From positions 124,001 through 188,000 of the forward strand of contig JAFIHA010000043.1 of assembly GCA_017848965.1 (NCBI GenBank): DNA of 64,000 nucleotides, given 5' to 3'. The notes under the pieces were generated by a model that made no database searches, had not been told where the DNA came from, and saw nothing but the letters and a program-made list of their open reading frames with translations. Each line of letters begins with the position of its first letter. The first letter of the stretch is position 1. This document shows positions 16,127-25,671 of this stretch, piece after piece. The translations under genes were made by a program, and so were the position numbers. The stretch is from Dechloromonas aromatica (nom. nud.) (GTDB taxonomy: Bacteria > Pseudomonadota > Gammaproteobacteria > Burkholderiales > Rhodocyclaceae).

Positions 16127-17209
16127 ATGCAGCCACATTGGGACATTTTCTGCCGCGTCGTCGACAACTACGGCGACATTGGCGTCTGCTGGCGACTCGC
16201 CCGCCAACTGGCGGCCGAGCATGGCAAACGTGTGCGCCTGTGGGTGGACGATCTGGCCAGCCTGCAGCCGCTCTGCCCGGCCTGCGATCCGGCGTTGCCA
16301 GCGCAGGCGCTGGCCGGCGTCGAAGTGCGCCACTGGGTGGACGACGCCACGGTCGACTGGCTTGCCGAGGCAAAAACCGCCGACGTCGTCGTTGAAGCTT
16401 TTGCCTGCGAGCTACCGCCCGGGTACGTTGCCGGCATGGCGCAGCGGCCGGCGCGCCCGGTGTGGCTCAACCTCGAATACCTGAGCGCCGAGTCCTGGGT
16501 CGAATCCTGCCACGGCATGGCATCGCCGCACCCCTCGCTGCCGCTGACCAAGCATTTCGTTTTTCCCGGTTTTTCGCCGTCGACCGCCGGCTTGCCGCGC
16601 GAAGCCCGGCTACCGGCGGCGCCACTCGCCGCGCTGCCGGCGACGCCGGAAATCAGCCTGTTCTGCTACGCGACGGCGCCGGTCGCCAGCCTGCTTGAGG
16701 CTTTTGCCGCCTCACCCCGGCCGCTGCGCTGCCTGGTGCCGCCCGGCCAGCCGCTGGCTGCGGTGCGCGCCTGCCTGGGTGGCGACGGACCGTGGCAGCT
16801 CGGCCTGGCGCGCATCGAGCCAATCCCCTTTCTTGCCCAGGACGACTACGACGCGCTGCTGCGCCACTGCGCGATCAACTTCGTGCGCGGTGAGGATTCC
16901 TTCGTCCGTGCCCAGTGGGCCGGCCGGCCTTTCGTCTGGCAGATCTACCGGCAGGACGACGACGCCCACCTGGGCAAGCTGGACGCCTTCCTCGACCGCT
17001 ACTGCGCCGATCTCGCCGAGCCGGCGGCTCGCGCGCTGCGCCAGCTATTCCTGGCCTGGAACACAGGGGCCGATTGCACCGCCGCCTGGGCCGATTTTCT
17101 CGGCCATTACGACGCAATCGCCCACCACGCCGCGGGCTGGAACGCGGCCTTGCGCATGCAGCCCGATCTGGCGACGAATCTCGTCAAATTCTGCGCCGCG
17201 CAGGTATAA
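16127..17209 (+). CDS. earP: EF-P arginine rhamnosyltransferase
   Basis: About 360 residues; the ATG at 16127 (MQPHWDIFCRVVDNYGD) fits the family better than the one 9 bp upstream. EarP is an inverting GT-B enzyme that moves rhamnose from dTDP-L-rhamnose to Arg32 of EF-P. The N-terminal NYGDIGVCWRLARQL carries the conserved aspartate region, and RGEDSFVRAQWAGRPFVWQIY is the nucleotide-sugar and catalytic C-terminal signature. The next gene is efp, and that EF-P has Arg at position 32, so the pair is consistent. The dTDP-rhamnose genes are not in this window. Confidence 0.95.
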   Translation: MQPHWDIFCRVVDNYGDIGVCWRLARQLAAEHGKRVRLWVDDLASLQPLCPACDPALPAQALAGVEVRHWVDDATVDWLAEAKTADVVVEAFACELPPGYVAGMAQRPARPVWLNLEYLSAESWVESCHGMASPHPSLPLTKHFVFPGFSPSTAGLPREARLPAAPLAALPATPEISLFCYATAPVASLLEAFAASPRPLRCLVPPGQPLAAVRACLGGDGPWQLGLARIEPIPFLAQDDYDALLRHCAINFVRGEDSFVRAQWAGRPFVWQIYRQDDDAHLGKLDAFLDRYCADLAEPAARALRQLFLAWNTGADCTAAWADFLGHYDAIAHHAAGWNAALRMQPDLATNLVKFCAAQV

Positions 17210-17210
17210 T
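17182..17210 (+). promoter_or_regulatory. Probable efp promoter overlapping the earP stop
   Basis: A perfect -10 TATAAT (17205-17210) overlaps the earP stop codon. A weak -35 (CGTCAA or neighbouring register) sits 17-18 bp upstream inside earP. It would give efp its own transcript with a leader of about 30 nt. Confidence 0.5.
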
Positions 17211-17245
17211 CTCGCGTTTTATTTTTCCGCTTTGGGATATCCCAC

Positions 17246-17806
17246 ATGAAGACCGCTCAGGAACTCCGCTCTGGCAACGTGATCATGGTCGGCAGCGACC
17301 CGCTCGTCGTCCAGAAGACCGAATACAACAAGTCCGGCCGCAACGCCGCCGTCGTCAAGATGAAGCTGAAGAACCTGCTTTCCGGCAACCCGTCGGAAGC
17401 GGTCTACAAGGCCGACGACAAGTTCGAGGTCGTTGTCCTCGACAAGAAGGAAGTCACCTACTCCTACTTCGCCGACCCGATGTACGTCTTCATGGACGCC
17501 GAGTACAACCAGTACGAAGTTGAAGCCGAGAACATGGTCGACGCGCTCAAGTACCTTGATGACGGCATGCCCTGCGAAGTCGTCTTCTACGACGGCAAGG
17601 CGATCTCGGTCGAACTGCCGACCATGCTCGTGCGCGAAGTCGAATACACCGAGCCGGCCGTCAAGGGCGACACCTCGGGCAAGGTCATGAAGCCGGCCCG
17701 CATCAAGCCAACCGGTTTCGAACTGCCGGTGCCGGCCTTCGTCGAAATCGGCGACAAGATCGAAATCGATACGCGCACCGACGAATACCGCAGCCGTACC
17801 AAGTAA
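17246..17806 (+). CDS. efp: Translation elongation factor P (Arg32 type)
   Basis: 186 residues, full length, three beta-barrel domains. EF-P rescues ribosomes stalled at consecutive prolines. The loop [10 protein letters not shown] puts arginine at residue 32, the site rhamnosylated by EarP, so this belongs to the beta-proteobacterial/Pseudomonas branch rather than the lysine (EpmA) branch. The C-terminal [18 protein letters not shown] is the normal domain III end. Confidence 0.98.
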   Translation: MKTAQELRSGNVIMVGSDPLVVQKTEYNKSGRNAAVVKMKLKNLLSGNPSEAVYKADDKFEVVVLDKKEVTYSYFADPMYVFMDAEYNQYEVEAENMVDALKYLDDGMPCEVVFYDGKAISVELPTMLVREVEYTEPAVKGDTSGKVMKPARIKPTGFELPVPAFVEIGDKIEIDTRTDEYRSRTK

Positions 17807-17829
17807 TTCCGGAAACTGCCGGATCTTTC

Positions 17830-17851
17830 AAGGGCAGCTTCGGCTGCCCTT
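17830..17851 (+). terminator. Terminator of efp
   Basis: A 9-bp stem AAGGGCAGC/GCTGCCCTT closed by a UUCG tetraloop, 23 bp after the efp stop, followed by a weak T-rich stretch (TGGCTTTTCC). Confidence 0.75.
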
Positions 17852-17930
17852 GGCTTTTCCGGGCTGTCGCCAAAGCGACACGCTTTTCTGCCAGAATTCC
17901 CGTTCAACCAACCCGAACCGCGGACCCACC

Positions 17931-18881
17931 ATGAGCTATAAAGTCTTTGTCGACGGCCAGGAAGGCACCACCGGCCTGCAGATCAACGAATACCTCGCGC
18001 AGCGCGCCGATATCGAAATCCTCAAGATCGACGCCGACAAGCGCAAGGATCTCGCCGAGCGCAAGCGCCTGATCAACGCCTCCGACATCACCTTCCTCTG
18101 CCTGCCCGACGCGGCGGCCAAGGAATCGGTCAGCCTGGTGGACAACCCGAACACCTGCATCATCGACGCCTCGACCGCGCACCGCGTCAATCCGGACTGG
18201 GTCTTCGGCCTGCCCGAACTGTGCCCGGAACAGCGCGCCAGGATCCGCGCCAGCAAGCGCATCGCCAACCCCGGCTGTCACGCCACCGCCTTCATCCTGG
18301 CGCTGCGCCCGCTGGTCGCCGCCGGCCTGCTGCCGGCCGCCACCCAGATCGCCGCCAATTCCATCACCGGTTACTCGGGCGGCGGCAAGTCGATGATCGC
18401 CGACTACGAGGCCGCTGCCGCCAGCACGACGCAATTGAAGGCACCGCGCCCCTACGCGCTCGCCCTGGCGCACAAGCACCTGCCGGAAATGCAGGCCTAC
18501 ACTGGCCTGAGCGTGGCCCCGATCTTCCAGCCCATCGTCGGACCGTTCTACAAGGGCCTGGCCGTCACCGCCTACCTGCACCCGGCGCAATTCACCCGCG
18601 CCGCGACGCCGGCCGACGTCCAGAAGATCATCGCCGACTACTACGCCGGCGAGCGCTTCATCAATGTCCTGCCGGTCGATCTCGACGCCACCACCGACGG
18701 CGGTTTCTTCAATGTCGAAGCCAACAACGGCAGCAACCGCGTCGACATCGCCGTCTTCGGCAACACCGAACGCATGCTGGTCATCGCCCGTCTCGACAAC
18801 CTGGGCAAGGGCGCCTCCGGCGCCGCCGTGCAGGCGATGAACGTGCATCTGGGCGTCGAGGAAAGCGCTGGCCTGCTTTGA
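17931..18881 (+). CDS. argC: N-acetyl-gamma-glutamyl-phosphate reductase (type 2)
   Basis: 316 residues, matching the short type 2 AGPR class. The NADP-binding start is [19 protein letters not shown]; the catalytic cysteine is in [11 protein letters not shown] (about residue 117); the histidine region is [14 protein letters not shown]. Third step of arginine synthesis: reduces N-acetylglutamyl phosphate to the semialdehyde. No other arg genes lie near. The stop overlaps the TTG start of the following ABC-F gene. Confidence 0.95.
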   Translation: MSYKVFVDGQEGTTGLQINEYLAQRADIEILKIDADKRKDLAERKRLINASDITFLCLPDAAAKESVSLVDNPNTCIIDASTAHRVNPDWVFGLPELCPEQRARIRASKRIANPGCHATAFILALRPLVAAGLLPAATQIAANSITGYSGGGKSMIADYEAAAASTTQLKAPRPYALALAHKHLPEMQAYTGLSVAPIFQPIVGPFYKGLAVTAYLHPAQFTRAATPADVQKIIADYYAGERFINVLPVDLDATTDGGFFNVEANNGSNRVDIAVFGNTERMLVIARLDNLGKGASGAAVQAMNVHLGVEESAGLL

Positions 18882-20551
18882 TCGTCCTCAGCAAAGTCAC
18901 TCTGCGTCGCGGCACGAAAGTGCTGCTCGACAAGACCACGGTCACCATCAATCCGGGCGAGAAGGTCGGCCTGGTCGGGCGTAACGGCGCCGGCAAGTCG
19001 ACCTTGTTCGCGCTCCTCAGCGGCAAGCTGCACGAGGATGGCGGCGATTTCTCGATGCCCAGCCAGTGGCGCATGGGCCAGGTCGCGCAGGAGATGCCGG
19101 AAACCGACCAGTCGGCGACCGATTTCGTCATCGACGGCGACACGCCGCTGCTCGCCGCCCGTAACGAGGTCGCCGCCGCCGAGGCGAGCGACGACGGCAT
19201 GCGTATGGCCGAGGCCTACATGGCGCTGCACGACGCTGGCGAGCACGATGCCGAGGCGCGCGCCCAGGCGCTGATCCTCGGCCTCGGCTTCAAGGTCTCC
19301 GAGCTTTACCAGCCGGTCAACAGCTTCTCCGGCGGCTGGCGCATGCGCCTGCAACTGGCGCGCGCGCTGATGTGCCCATCCGACATCCTGCTGCTCGACG
19401 AACCGACCAACCACCTCGACCTCGACGCCATGGTCTGGCTCGAAGCCTGGCTCAAGCGCTATCAGGGCACGCTGGTGATGATCAGCCACGACCGCGAGTT
19501 CCTCGACGCGATCACCCAGGTCACGCTGCACATCGACAACGCCAAGCTCGTCCGCTACGGCGGCAACTACAGCAAGTTCGAGGACATGCGCGCCGAGCAG
19601 ATGGCGCTGCAGCAGGCGACGATGGCTCGCCAGGCGGACAAGATCGCCCACCTGCAATCGTTCATCAACCGCTTCAAGGCCAAGGCGAGCAAGGCCAAGC
19701 AGGCGCAGAGCCGGGTCAAGGCGCTGGAGCGCATGGAAAAGATTGCGCCGGTGCTGGCCGACGCCGACTTCAGCTTCGAATTCCAGGAACCGCAGAACCT
19801 GCCCAACCCGATGCTGTCGATGGTCGATGTCGCCATCGGCTACCCGCCGCCCGCCGATGCGCCGGCCGGCACGCCGCCGACGACCATCGTGCGCGGCATC
19901 AACCGTTCGGTGATGGCCGGCCAGCGCATCGGCATCCTCGGCGCCAACGGCCAGGGCAAGTCCACGCTGGTCAAGACCATCGCCCGCGACCTCGGCGCGA
20001 TCAGCGGCCAGGTCACCGAAGGCAAGGGGCTGAACATCGGCTACTTCGCGCAGCAGGAACTCGACGTGCTGCGCCCACAGGACACGCCGCTCGAACACAT
20101 GATCCGGCTGGCCAAGGAAGCAATCGCCGCCGGGCGCAGCAACGTCCCCGGCCGCGAGCAGGAGTTGCGCAATTTCCTCGGCAACTTCAACTTCGGCGGC
20201 GACATGGTCAAGCAGGCGGTCGGCACCATGAGCGGCGGCGAGAAGGCGCGCCTGGTGCTGTGCATGCTGGTCTGGCAGCGGCCCAACCTGCTGCTCCTCG
20301 ACGAACCGACCAACCACCTCGACCTCTACACGCGCGAGGCGCTTTCCGTCGCGCTCAACGAGTTCGAAGGCACGGTGATGCTGGTCAGCCACGACCGCGC
20401 CATGCTGCGCTCGGTCTGCGACGAATTCTGGCTGGTCTCGCGCGGCGGCGTCGGTCCCTTCGACGGCGACCTCGACGACTACCAGCGCTACCTGCTCGAC
20501 GAAGCCAAGCGCGCCCGCGAGGAAGCTTCGGCACTGCTCAAGGCGGCCTGA
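18878..20551 (+). CDS. ABC-F ATPase, YheS-like
   Basis: 557 residues from a TTG start that overlaps the argC stop (TTGA). [21 protein letters not shown] is the expected N-terminus; other in-frame starts run through argC in the wrong frame. Two ABC domains: Walker [10 protein letters not shown] and GANGQGKST, signatures FSGGWRMRL and MSGGEKARL, and DEPTNHLD in both. A linker of about 80 residues rich in Lys/Gln ([31 protein letters not shown]) lies between them. There is no membrane part. ABC-F proteins act on the ribosome E site; the exact role of the YheS group is unclear. Confidence 0.93.
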   Translation: MIVLSKVTLRRGTKVLLDKTTVTINPGEKVGLVGRNGAGKSTLFALLSGKLHEDGGDFSMPSQWRMGQVAQEMPETDQSATDFVIDGDTPLLAARNEVAAAEASDDGMRMAEAYMALHDAGEHDAEARAQALILGLGFKVSELYQPVNSFSGGWRMRLQLARALMCPSDILLLDEPTNHLDLDAMVWLEAWLKRYQGTLVMISHDREFLDAITQVTLHIDNAKLVRYGGNYSKFEDMRAEQMALQQATMARQADKIAHLQSFINRFKAKASKAKQAQSRVKALERMEKIAPVLADADFSFEFQEPQNLPNPMLSMVDVAIGYPPPADAPAGTPPTTIVRGINRSVMAGQRIGILGANGQGKSTLVKTIARDLGAISGQVTEGKGLNIGYFAQQELDVLRPQDTPLEHMIRLAKEAIAAGRSNVPGREQELRNFLGNFNFGGDMVKQAVGTMSGGEKARLVLCMLVWQRPNLLLLDEPTNHLDLYTREALSVALNEFEGTVMLVSHDRAMLRSVCDEFWLVSRGGVGPFDGDLDDYQRYLLDEAKRAREEASALLKAA

Positions 20552-20559
20552 GGGCGGCG

Positions 20560-21399
20560 ATGGCGACGACAGCGTTCACCGCCCTCGCCTGCCCGCTCGA
20601 CGGCGCGCCGCTGGCGAGCGTCGATGGCGGCTGGACCTGCCCGGCCGGCCACCGCTACGACCAGGCCGCGCAAGGCTACGTCAATCTGCTGCCGGTCCAG
20701 CACAAGCGTTCGCGCGATCCCGGCGACAGCAAGGAAATGGTCGCCGCCCGCCGTCGCTTCCTCGAAGCCGGCCATTACCGGCCGATCGCCGAACTGGCAG
20801 CGCGCGCCGCCTTGGCCGACCTGCCGGCCGACGCCGCCTGCCTCGACGCCGGTTGCGGCGAAGGCTACTACCTGCGCCAGCTTGCCACGGCAGCCGAAGC
20901 CGCCGGAAAAACCCCGGCGCTGCTCGGCCTCGATATCTCGAAATGGGCCGTCCAGGCGGCGGCCAAAGCACAGCGCGGCACCGCAACCTGGGTGGTGGGC
21001 AGTAACGCCAATCTGCCGGTACTGCCGGCGACGCTCGACCGCGTGCTCTGCCTGTTCGGTTTCCCGGTCTACCCGGAATTCGCCCGCGTGCTCAAGCCGG
21101 GCGGCCAGCTGATCATGATCGACGCCGGCCCCGACCATCTGCGCGAACTGCGCGAGATCATCTACCCGACGCTGAAAACCCCGGCGCCGCCGAACGATCA
21201 GGCACCACCGGGATTTGCCTTGGAGCAGCGCGAAGCGCTGTCCTGCCGCATCGAACTCGCCAGCCAGGAACAAATCGCCGACCTGCTGGTGATGACCCCG
21301 CACTTCTACCGCGCCAGCCCGGCCGGCCGGGAAAAGGCGGCGCAACTCAGCCGGCTGGAACTGACTGTCGACGTGCGGCTGCAGATTTTCGGCACCTGA
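20560..21399 (+). CDS. rlmA: 23S rRNA (guanine745-N1)-methyltransferase RlmA-like
   Basis: 279 residues. The zinc-knuckle start CPLDGAPL ... WTCPAGHRYDQAAQGYVNLLPVQ, then KRSRDPGDSKEM, is diagnostic of RlmA(I). The SAM domain has LDAGCGEGYYLRQL and GLDISKWAVQAAAK. One zinc ligand is changed: where E. coli RlmA has C-P-L-C, this has C-P-L-D. It begins 8 bp after the ABC-F gene, so argC, ABC-F and rlmA may form one transcript. Confidence 0.88.
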   Translation: MATTAFTALACPLDGAPLASVDGGWTCPAGHRYDQAAQGYVNLLPVQHKRSRDPGDSKEMVAARRRFLEAGHYRPIAELAARAALADLPADAACLDAGCGEGYYLRQLATAAEAAGKTPALLGLDISKWAVQAAAKAQRGTATWVVGSNANLPVLPATLDRVLCLFGFPVYPEFARVLKPGGQLIMIDAGPDHLRELREIIYPTLKTPAPPNDQAPPGFALEQREALSCRIELASQEQIADLLVMTPHFYRASPAGREKAAQLSRLELTVDVRLQIFGT

Positions 21400-21410
21400 C
21401 CGACGCGTGG

Positions 21411-24230
21411 CTAGAAAGTCCAGCGCACAACGGCCGACGCCGCATGAGACAGGTAAGCGCGACGCGACTCGGCGTCATAACGCAGCTTGATTTCCACCCC
21501 GCTCTTGTGCCGATGCACCAGCGACAGACCGCCACTGGCCTGCCAGGGACTGCGATCGATGCCATGCGTCGCGAACGACGCTTCGGGCGCGGCCGCATAC
21601 GCCGCCCGAACGGGCGCGTTCCCGTTGATTGCATCGTAAGCGACACCGACGTTGACGCTGAGCGCGGTCGAGGCATTCAGACGGTAGTTCATCCGCCCGT
21701 TCAGTCCCAGCATCAGTTCCTCCGAAACACGCCCGGCGACGTCGAGCAACAGCGGCGACAGCGTGGCCGGCCCCTTTTCCCGGTAGGCGCCATCCCTGAC
21801 CCAGCGGTAATCGGCCCGGATCGACGGCAGGAAGCTCGTTTTTTCGTCGAGCTGGAATCTTCTTTCCCAACCTATCCCGGCGCTGGCCGTCAGGCTGTGA
21901 TACTTGGCAAGCGCCGTGCCCGAGGCGAATGGAATGTGACGCCGACCCTCGGTGGCATTTCGCCCGAATCCTGCCTGAAAGCTCAGTTCGCTATCGGCAT
22001 CGAGGGCATGACTGCCATAGCCGAGCAACTGATAGCCGAGCATCTCCGCGCGGTGGGAAGCGCCCAACGTTCCGCCTTGCACGCGGCTGCTGGCGTAGGC
22101 AAAAGCGAGGCCAAGACGGCTGGCAGCGGAAACCGCTGCCTCGGTGCCGAGCACCATGCCGCCAGTACTGAGGTCATAGCTGGGAACATCCCCGCGATCC
22201 TTCTGCTCGGCCCGGGTGCCGAACGGCCGCAGCCACATTTCCCGGTCGCCATCGACCGACGAATTTTCCGGCAAGCCAGCGGGATCATCTCGACGCGTCT
22301 GGACAATGCTGCCGACGTAGCCCATTACCGACTGGGCGACACGGCTGGTTTCGCCGCTCAGCAGCGGCAGCGTCTGGCTGATGGCCTGCGCAAGCAGGCT
22401 TTCCTGCCCATCGGTGAAGCCCCCGAACATTCCCCCAAGCCGGCTCGCCGGATTGCCGGCAAGTTCATCATCGATGACCCTGGCCGCCGACCTCGCCGAG
22501 CGCTTGCCGGCATTGCTCACCATTTCCTGCAGATTTACGGAAGCATCGTGCCGCACCAGCAGGTCGACGGTATTGCCGTCCTGGCTGGCGGAAAAGTTGA
22601 ACAGCAGGGAATTGTCGGTGACGCTGAAACTACCATTGCCGATCAGCGTTCCCGCCCGGATGACGTCCTCCAGCCTGCCCGCCGTGTTGTAACCGGGGCC
22701 CAGTACCTGTACGACGATTCTGGCGTCGTCCGGCAACGCCGCGCTCCCGACGACATCCAGCTGGCCAAAAGCGCTAGCGCTTGCGACCCCGGTATGAAAC
22801 CTGGCCGTGGGGCCCATCGTCAAATTGCCACCCACCGTAAGCTCGCCCACCGGGTCGCCGGGCGCCAGCACGCCGTTCACCGTCACGGCCCCCGACAAGT
22901 TGCCCGTGCCGCGCAGCGTGCCGGCTGTACCCACGGTGACCGGGCTGAGCAGGCTGCCATTGACCACCAGCGTGCCGCCGTCGACGACGGTATTGCCGGT
23001 ATAGCTGGACATTCCGGTCAGCGCCAGGGTGCCGCCGCCGAGCTTGATCAGCCCGCCATTCAGTCCGGGACGGTAGCCGATGTCGTTGCTGAAGATCGAG
23101 GTGTAGCCCGCCGGGAGATTCGCCGCGAAGTCCTCTTCGAACAAGCCGGGTCCGCGAATCGCCTTGCCCACATCAAGCAGGCCGCGTCCCCATTCGACAT
23201 CCGGGTTGGCCGCTCGGTTGGCGGTGGTGAGGACGGTCACCGCAAGATTCTTGTTGCTCATCCAAGGAAACTGCTCGGCGACCAGCGCCACCGCGCCGGA
23301 TACGATGGGCGCGGCGGCGGACGTCCCCGTGGCGTGAAAATAACCCTCCTGCGCCGTGCTGTCGGCGCCGAGAATGCCGGTGCTGGATAGCGGCAGGCCG
23401 GGAACGTCGTCGCCTCCCGGGGCGGCCAGGCAGTATTCCTTGCTGACACCACAGCGGTTCGAATACCCAGCCAGGGCCGTCCCCCCATTGTTGGTCGCCG
23501 CAACGACGATGAAGCCGCCTCGGGCGGCGATCGCCGAGTCATACGCGGGCACGATGGCGGGGGTTCCGGGGTTGGCAGCGGCTTCGTTACCCGTAGTGAA
23601 AACGAGGACGCTGCCCCGGGCCAGTGCGCTGTCGATGGCCGAAATAACGATCGGGTAATCGCGCAACAGACTCTGGTAATTGAGCGCCGGGTCGATCGTG
23701 CCCGAGGCGAACTCCCAGCTATTGTTGATGACCTTGGTCGACAAACCACTGACGTAGTCGAGCGACGATGCGATGTAGATAACGTTGAACTGATCGTCGG
23801 CAACGAAATTCAACGCGCCGATGACCAGTCCCGCCCGGTAGGCAACGCCTTGCATGTTGTTGGCGCGGTTGGCACCGTCGAGGCGGGCGGCAAGCACGCT
23901 GGCGACCAGGGTACCGTGGTTGTAGTAGTCCTCAAGGAAGCTCGAAAAATCGCTGTTGCCGGCACGGTTGGTGTACGAGTTGTAGCCAGCCAGGATGGCA
24001 TTGGCGAACTCGACGTGACCGGGATTGATGCCGCTATCGACCACCCCGACCCGCACCCCGGCGCCGCTCAAGCCAGCGTCGTAGGCCGGGAGGAGATTGA
24101 CCGCCGACAAGGCGGGCTGGTTGTAGAACTCGGGGCCGGGGACAAACTGGGCCGCTGCGGGTGCTGCAAGAACCGATAGCGCGAGAACAACCGGCAGGCT
24201 TTTCAATTTGGGGATTCCGAGATTTCTCAA
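21411..24230 (-). CDS. Subtilisin-like autotransporter serine protease
   Basis: Up to 939 residues. A signal peptide (KSLPVVLALSVLAAPAAAQF) precedes an S8 protease domain with Asp in VGVVDSGINPGH, His in NHGTLVASVLA and Ser in ATGTSAAAPIVSGA. One passenger-associated repeat follows (GGTLALTGMSSYTGNTVVDG, about residues 400-420), then linker and an autotransporter beta-barrel ending in the expected aromatic AVVRWTF. It should insert in the outer membrane and display or release the protease. The start is ambiguous: TTG at 24230 or TTG at 24206; the latter leaves just the signal peptide and has a GGA before it. Confidence 0.93.
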   Translation of the reverse strand: MRNLGIPKLKSLPVVLALSVLAAPAAAQFVPGPEFYNQPALSAVNLLPAYDAGLSGAGVRVGVVDSGINPGHVEFANAILAGYNSYTNRAGNSDFSSFLEDYYNHGTLVASVLAARLDGANRANNMQGVAYRAGLVIGALNFVADDQFNVIYIASSLDYVSGLSTKVINNSWEFASGTIDPALNYQSLLRDYPIVISAIDSALARGSVLVFTTGNEAAANPGTPAIVPAYDSAIAARGGFIVVAATNNGGTALAGYSNRCGVSKEYCLAAPGGDDVPGLPLSSTGILGADSTAQEGYFHATGTSAAAPIVSGAVALVAEQFPWMSNKNLAVTVLTTANRAANPDVEWGRGLLDVGKAIRGPGLFEEDFAANLPAGYTSIFSNDIGYRPGLNGGLIKLGGGTLALTGMSSYTGNTVVDGGTLVVNGSLLSPVTVGTAGTLRGTGNLSGAVTVNGVLAPGDPVGELTVGGNLTMGPTARFHTGVASASAFGQLDVVGSAALPDDARIVVQVLGPGYNTAGRLEDVIRAGTLIGNGSFSVTDNSLLFNFSASQDGNTVDLLVRHDASVNLQEMVSNAGKRSARSAARVIDDELAGNPASRLGGMFGGFTDGQESLLAQAISQTLPLLSGETSRVAQSVMGYVGSIVQTRRDDPAGLPENSSVDGDREMWLRPFGTRAEQKDRGDVPSYDLSTGGMVLGTEAAVSAASRLGLAFAYASSRVQGGTLGASHRAEMLGYQLLGYGSHALDADSELSFQAGFGRNATEGRRHIPFASGTALAKYHSLTASAGIGWERRFQLDEKTSFLPSIRADYRWVRDGAYREKGPATLSPLLLDVAGRVSEELMLGLNGRMNYRLNASTALSVNVGVAYDAINGNAPVRAAYAAAPEASFATHGIDRSPWQASGGLSLVHRHKSGVEIKLRYDAESRRAYLSHAASAVVRWTF

Positions 24231-24350
24231 CGGGGGGCATTGTCCCCGACTTCCGCAGCCAATTCCAGAGTCATTGGATTGTGCATGCCGCGCCTGCCAA
24301 GTGCTTCGACATGCCGTAAGATGCTGTGGTCACCGTTCCCGAAGACGCCC

Positions 24351-24965
24351 ATGCCGAGCTACGAATACCTGCTGACCTCGCTGATCGTCGTGCTGATTCC
24401 CGGCACCGGCGTCATCTTCACGATTTCCGCGGCGCTGGTTCACGGCCGGCGAGCCGCGCTCTATGCGGCGCTCGGCTGTACCGCCGGCATCCTGCCGCAC
24501 CTGCTGGCGACGGTGCTCGGGCTGGCCGCGTTGCTGCACGCCAGCGCCCTCGCCTTCCAGTTGCTGAAGTTCGCCGGCGTCGCCTACCTGTTCTATATCG
24601 CCGTCGCCACCTGGCGCGATCGCGACAGCTTCGCGGTCAACAGCGACCACCGCCGACAGACGGCCGGCCAGTGGGTCATCAAGGCCTTCCTGCTCAACAT
24701 CCTGAATCCCAAGCTGAGCATTTTCTTCCTCGCCTTCCTGCCGCAGTTCGTCGATCCCGCCCAGGGTTCGCCCTTGTTGCAACTGGCGCAGCTCAGCGCC
24801 GTCTTCATGTTGATGACCTTCGTCGTTTTCGTTGTCTACGGGCTGCTGGCGCACGCCTTCCGGCGCACGGTCATCGAGGCACCGCGCGTCCAGTCCTGGT
24901 TACGGCGCGGCTTTGCCGGCGTTTTTGCCGGCCTCGGCGTCCATCTGGCCCAGGCGGAGCGCTGA
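24351..24965 (+). CDS. LysE/RhtB family amino-acid exporter
   Basis: 204 residues with about six membrane helices. The N-terminal YLLTSLIVVLIPGTGVIFTISAAL carries the family's P-G-P-like turn (here PGTG), followed by GCTAGILPHLLATVLGLAALL and NILNPKLSIFFLAFLPQFVDP, the classical LysE signature. It exports amino acids or related small molecules; the substrate is unknown. The stop overlaps the start of the downstream racemase (TGATG), so the two are coupled. Confidence 0.92.
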   Translation: MPSYEYLLTSLIVVLIPGTGVIFTISAALVHGRRAALYAALGCTAGILPHLLATVLGLAALLHASALAFQLLKFAGVAYLFYIAVATWRDRDSFAVNSDHRRQTAGQWVIKAFLLNILNPKLSIFFLAFLPQFVDPAQGSPLLQLAQLSAVFMLMTFVVFVVYGLLAHAFRRTVIEAPRVQSWLRRGFAGVFAGLGVHLAQAER

Positions 24966-25663
24966 TGACGATGAAGACCCTCGGCCTGATCGGCGGCATG
25001 AGCTGGGAATCGACGCTGCCCTATTACCGCCTGATCAACGAACAGGTCCGCGCCCGCCTGGGCGGCCTGCATTCGGCGAAGCTGGTGCTCTACAGCGTCG
25101 ACTTCGCCGAGATCGAGCAGTTGCAGCAGTCCGGCGAATGGGTCACGGCCGGCGCCCGCCTGGCCGACGCCGCCCGCGCCCTGGCGGCGGCCGGCGCCGA
25201 AGCGCTGGTGTTGTGCACCAACACCATGCACAAGGTAGCGCCAGCCATTGCGGCGGCGGTAAACCTGCCGCTGCTGCACATCGCCGACCCGACGGCGGCG
25301 GCGATCCGGGCTGCCGGGCTGACGCGGGTCGGCTTGCTTGGCACGCGCTTCACGATGGAACAGGATTTCTACGTCGAGCGCCTGCGCGCGCACGGGCTGG
25401 AGGTGCTGCTGCCCAATGCCGAGCAGCGCGAGATCGTGCATAGTGTGATCTACGACGAGTTGTGCCTTGGCCGCAGCGAACCGACGTCGCGCGCTGCTTA
25501 CCGCGCCATCATCGCCGACCTGGCCTGCCGCGGCGCCGAAGCGGTGATACTTGGCTGCACGGAAATTTCGCTGCTGATCGGCCCGGACGACTCGCCGCTG
25601 CCCTTGTTCGACACCACGCGGCTGCATGCGCAGGCGGCGGTGGATTTCGCGCTGGCCGACTGA
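24965..25663 (+). CDS. Aspartate/glutamate racemase family protein
   Basis: 232 residues. Two catalytic cysteines are seen, in ALVLCTNTMHKVA (about residue 81) and VILGCTEISLLI (about 193), and the N-terminus MKTLGLIGGMSWESTLPYYRLINE is typical of the YgeA/RacX group. It is a PLP-independent amino-acid racemase of broad or unknown specificity. Translationally coupled to the LysE-type exporter, suggesting a D-amino acid made and exported together (inference). Confidence 0.92.
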   Translation: MTMKTLGLIGGMSWESTLPYYRLINEQVRARLGGLHSAKLVLYSVDFAEIEQLQQSGEWVTAGARLADAARALAAAGAEALVLCTNTMHKVAPAIAAAVNLPLLHIADPTAAAIRAAGLTRVGLLGTRFTMEQDFYVERLRAHGLEVLLPNAEQREIVHSVIYDELCLGRSEPTSRAAYRAIIADLACRGAEAVILGCTEISLLIGPDDSPLPLFDTTRLHAQAAVDFALAD

Positions 25664-25671
25664 AACCAGCC

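Noticed and set aside
18641..20392. 583-codon minus-strand frame over the ABC-F gene
   Set aside because: GC-rich antisense shadow; the plus-strand frame has full ABC motifs.
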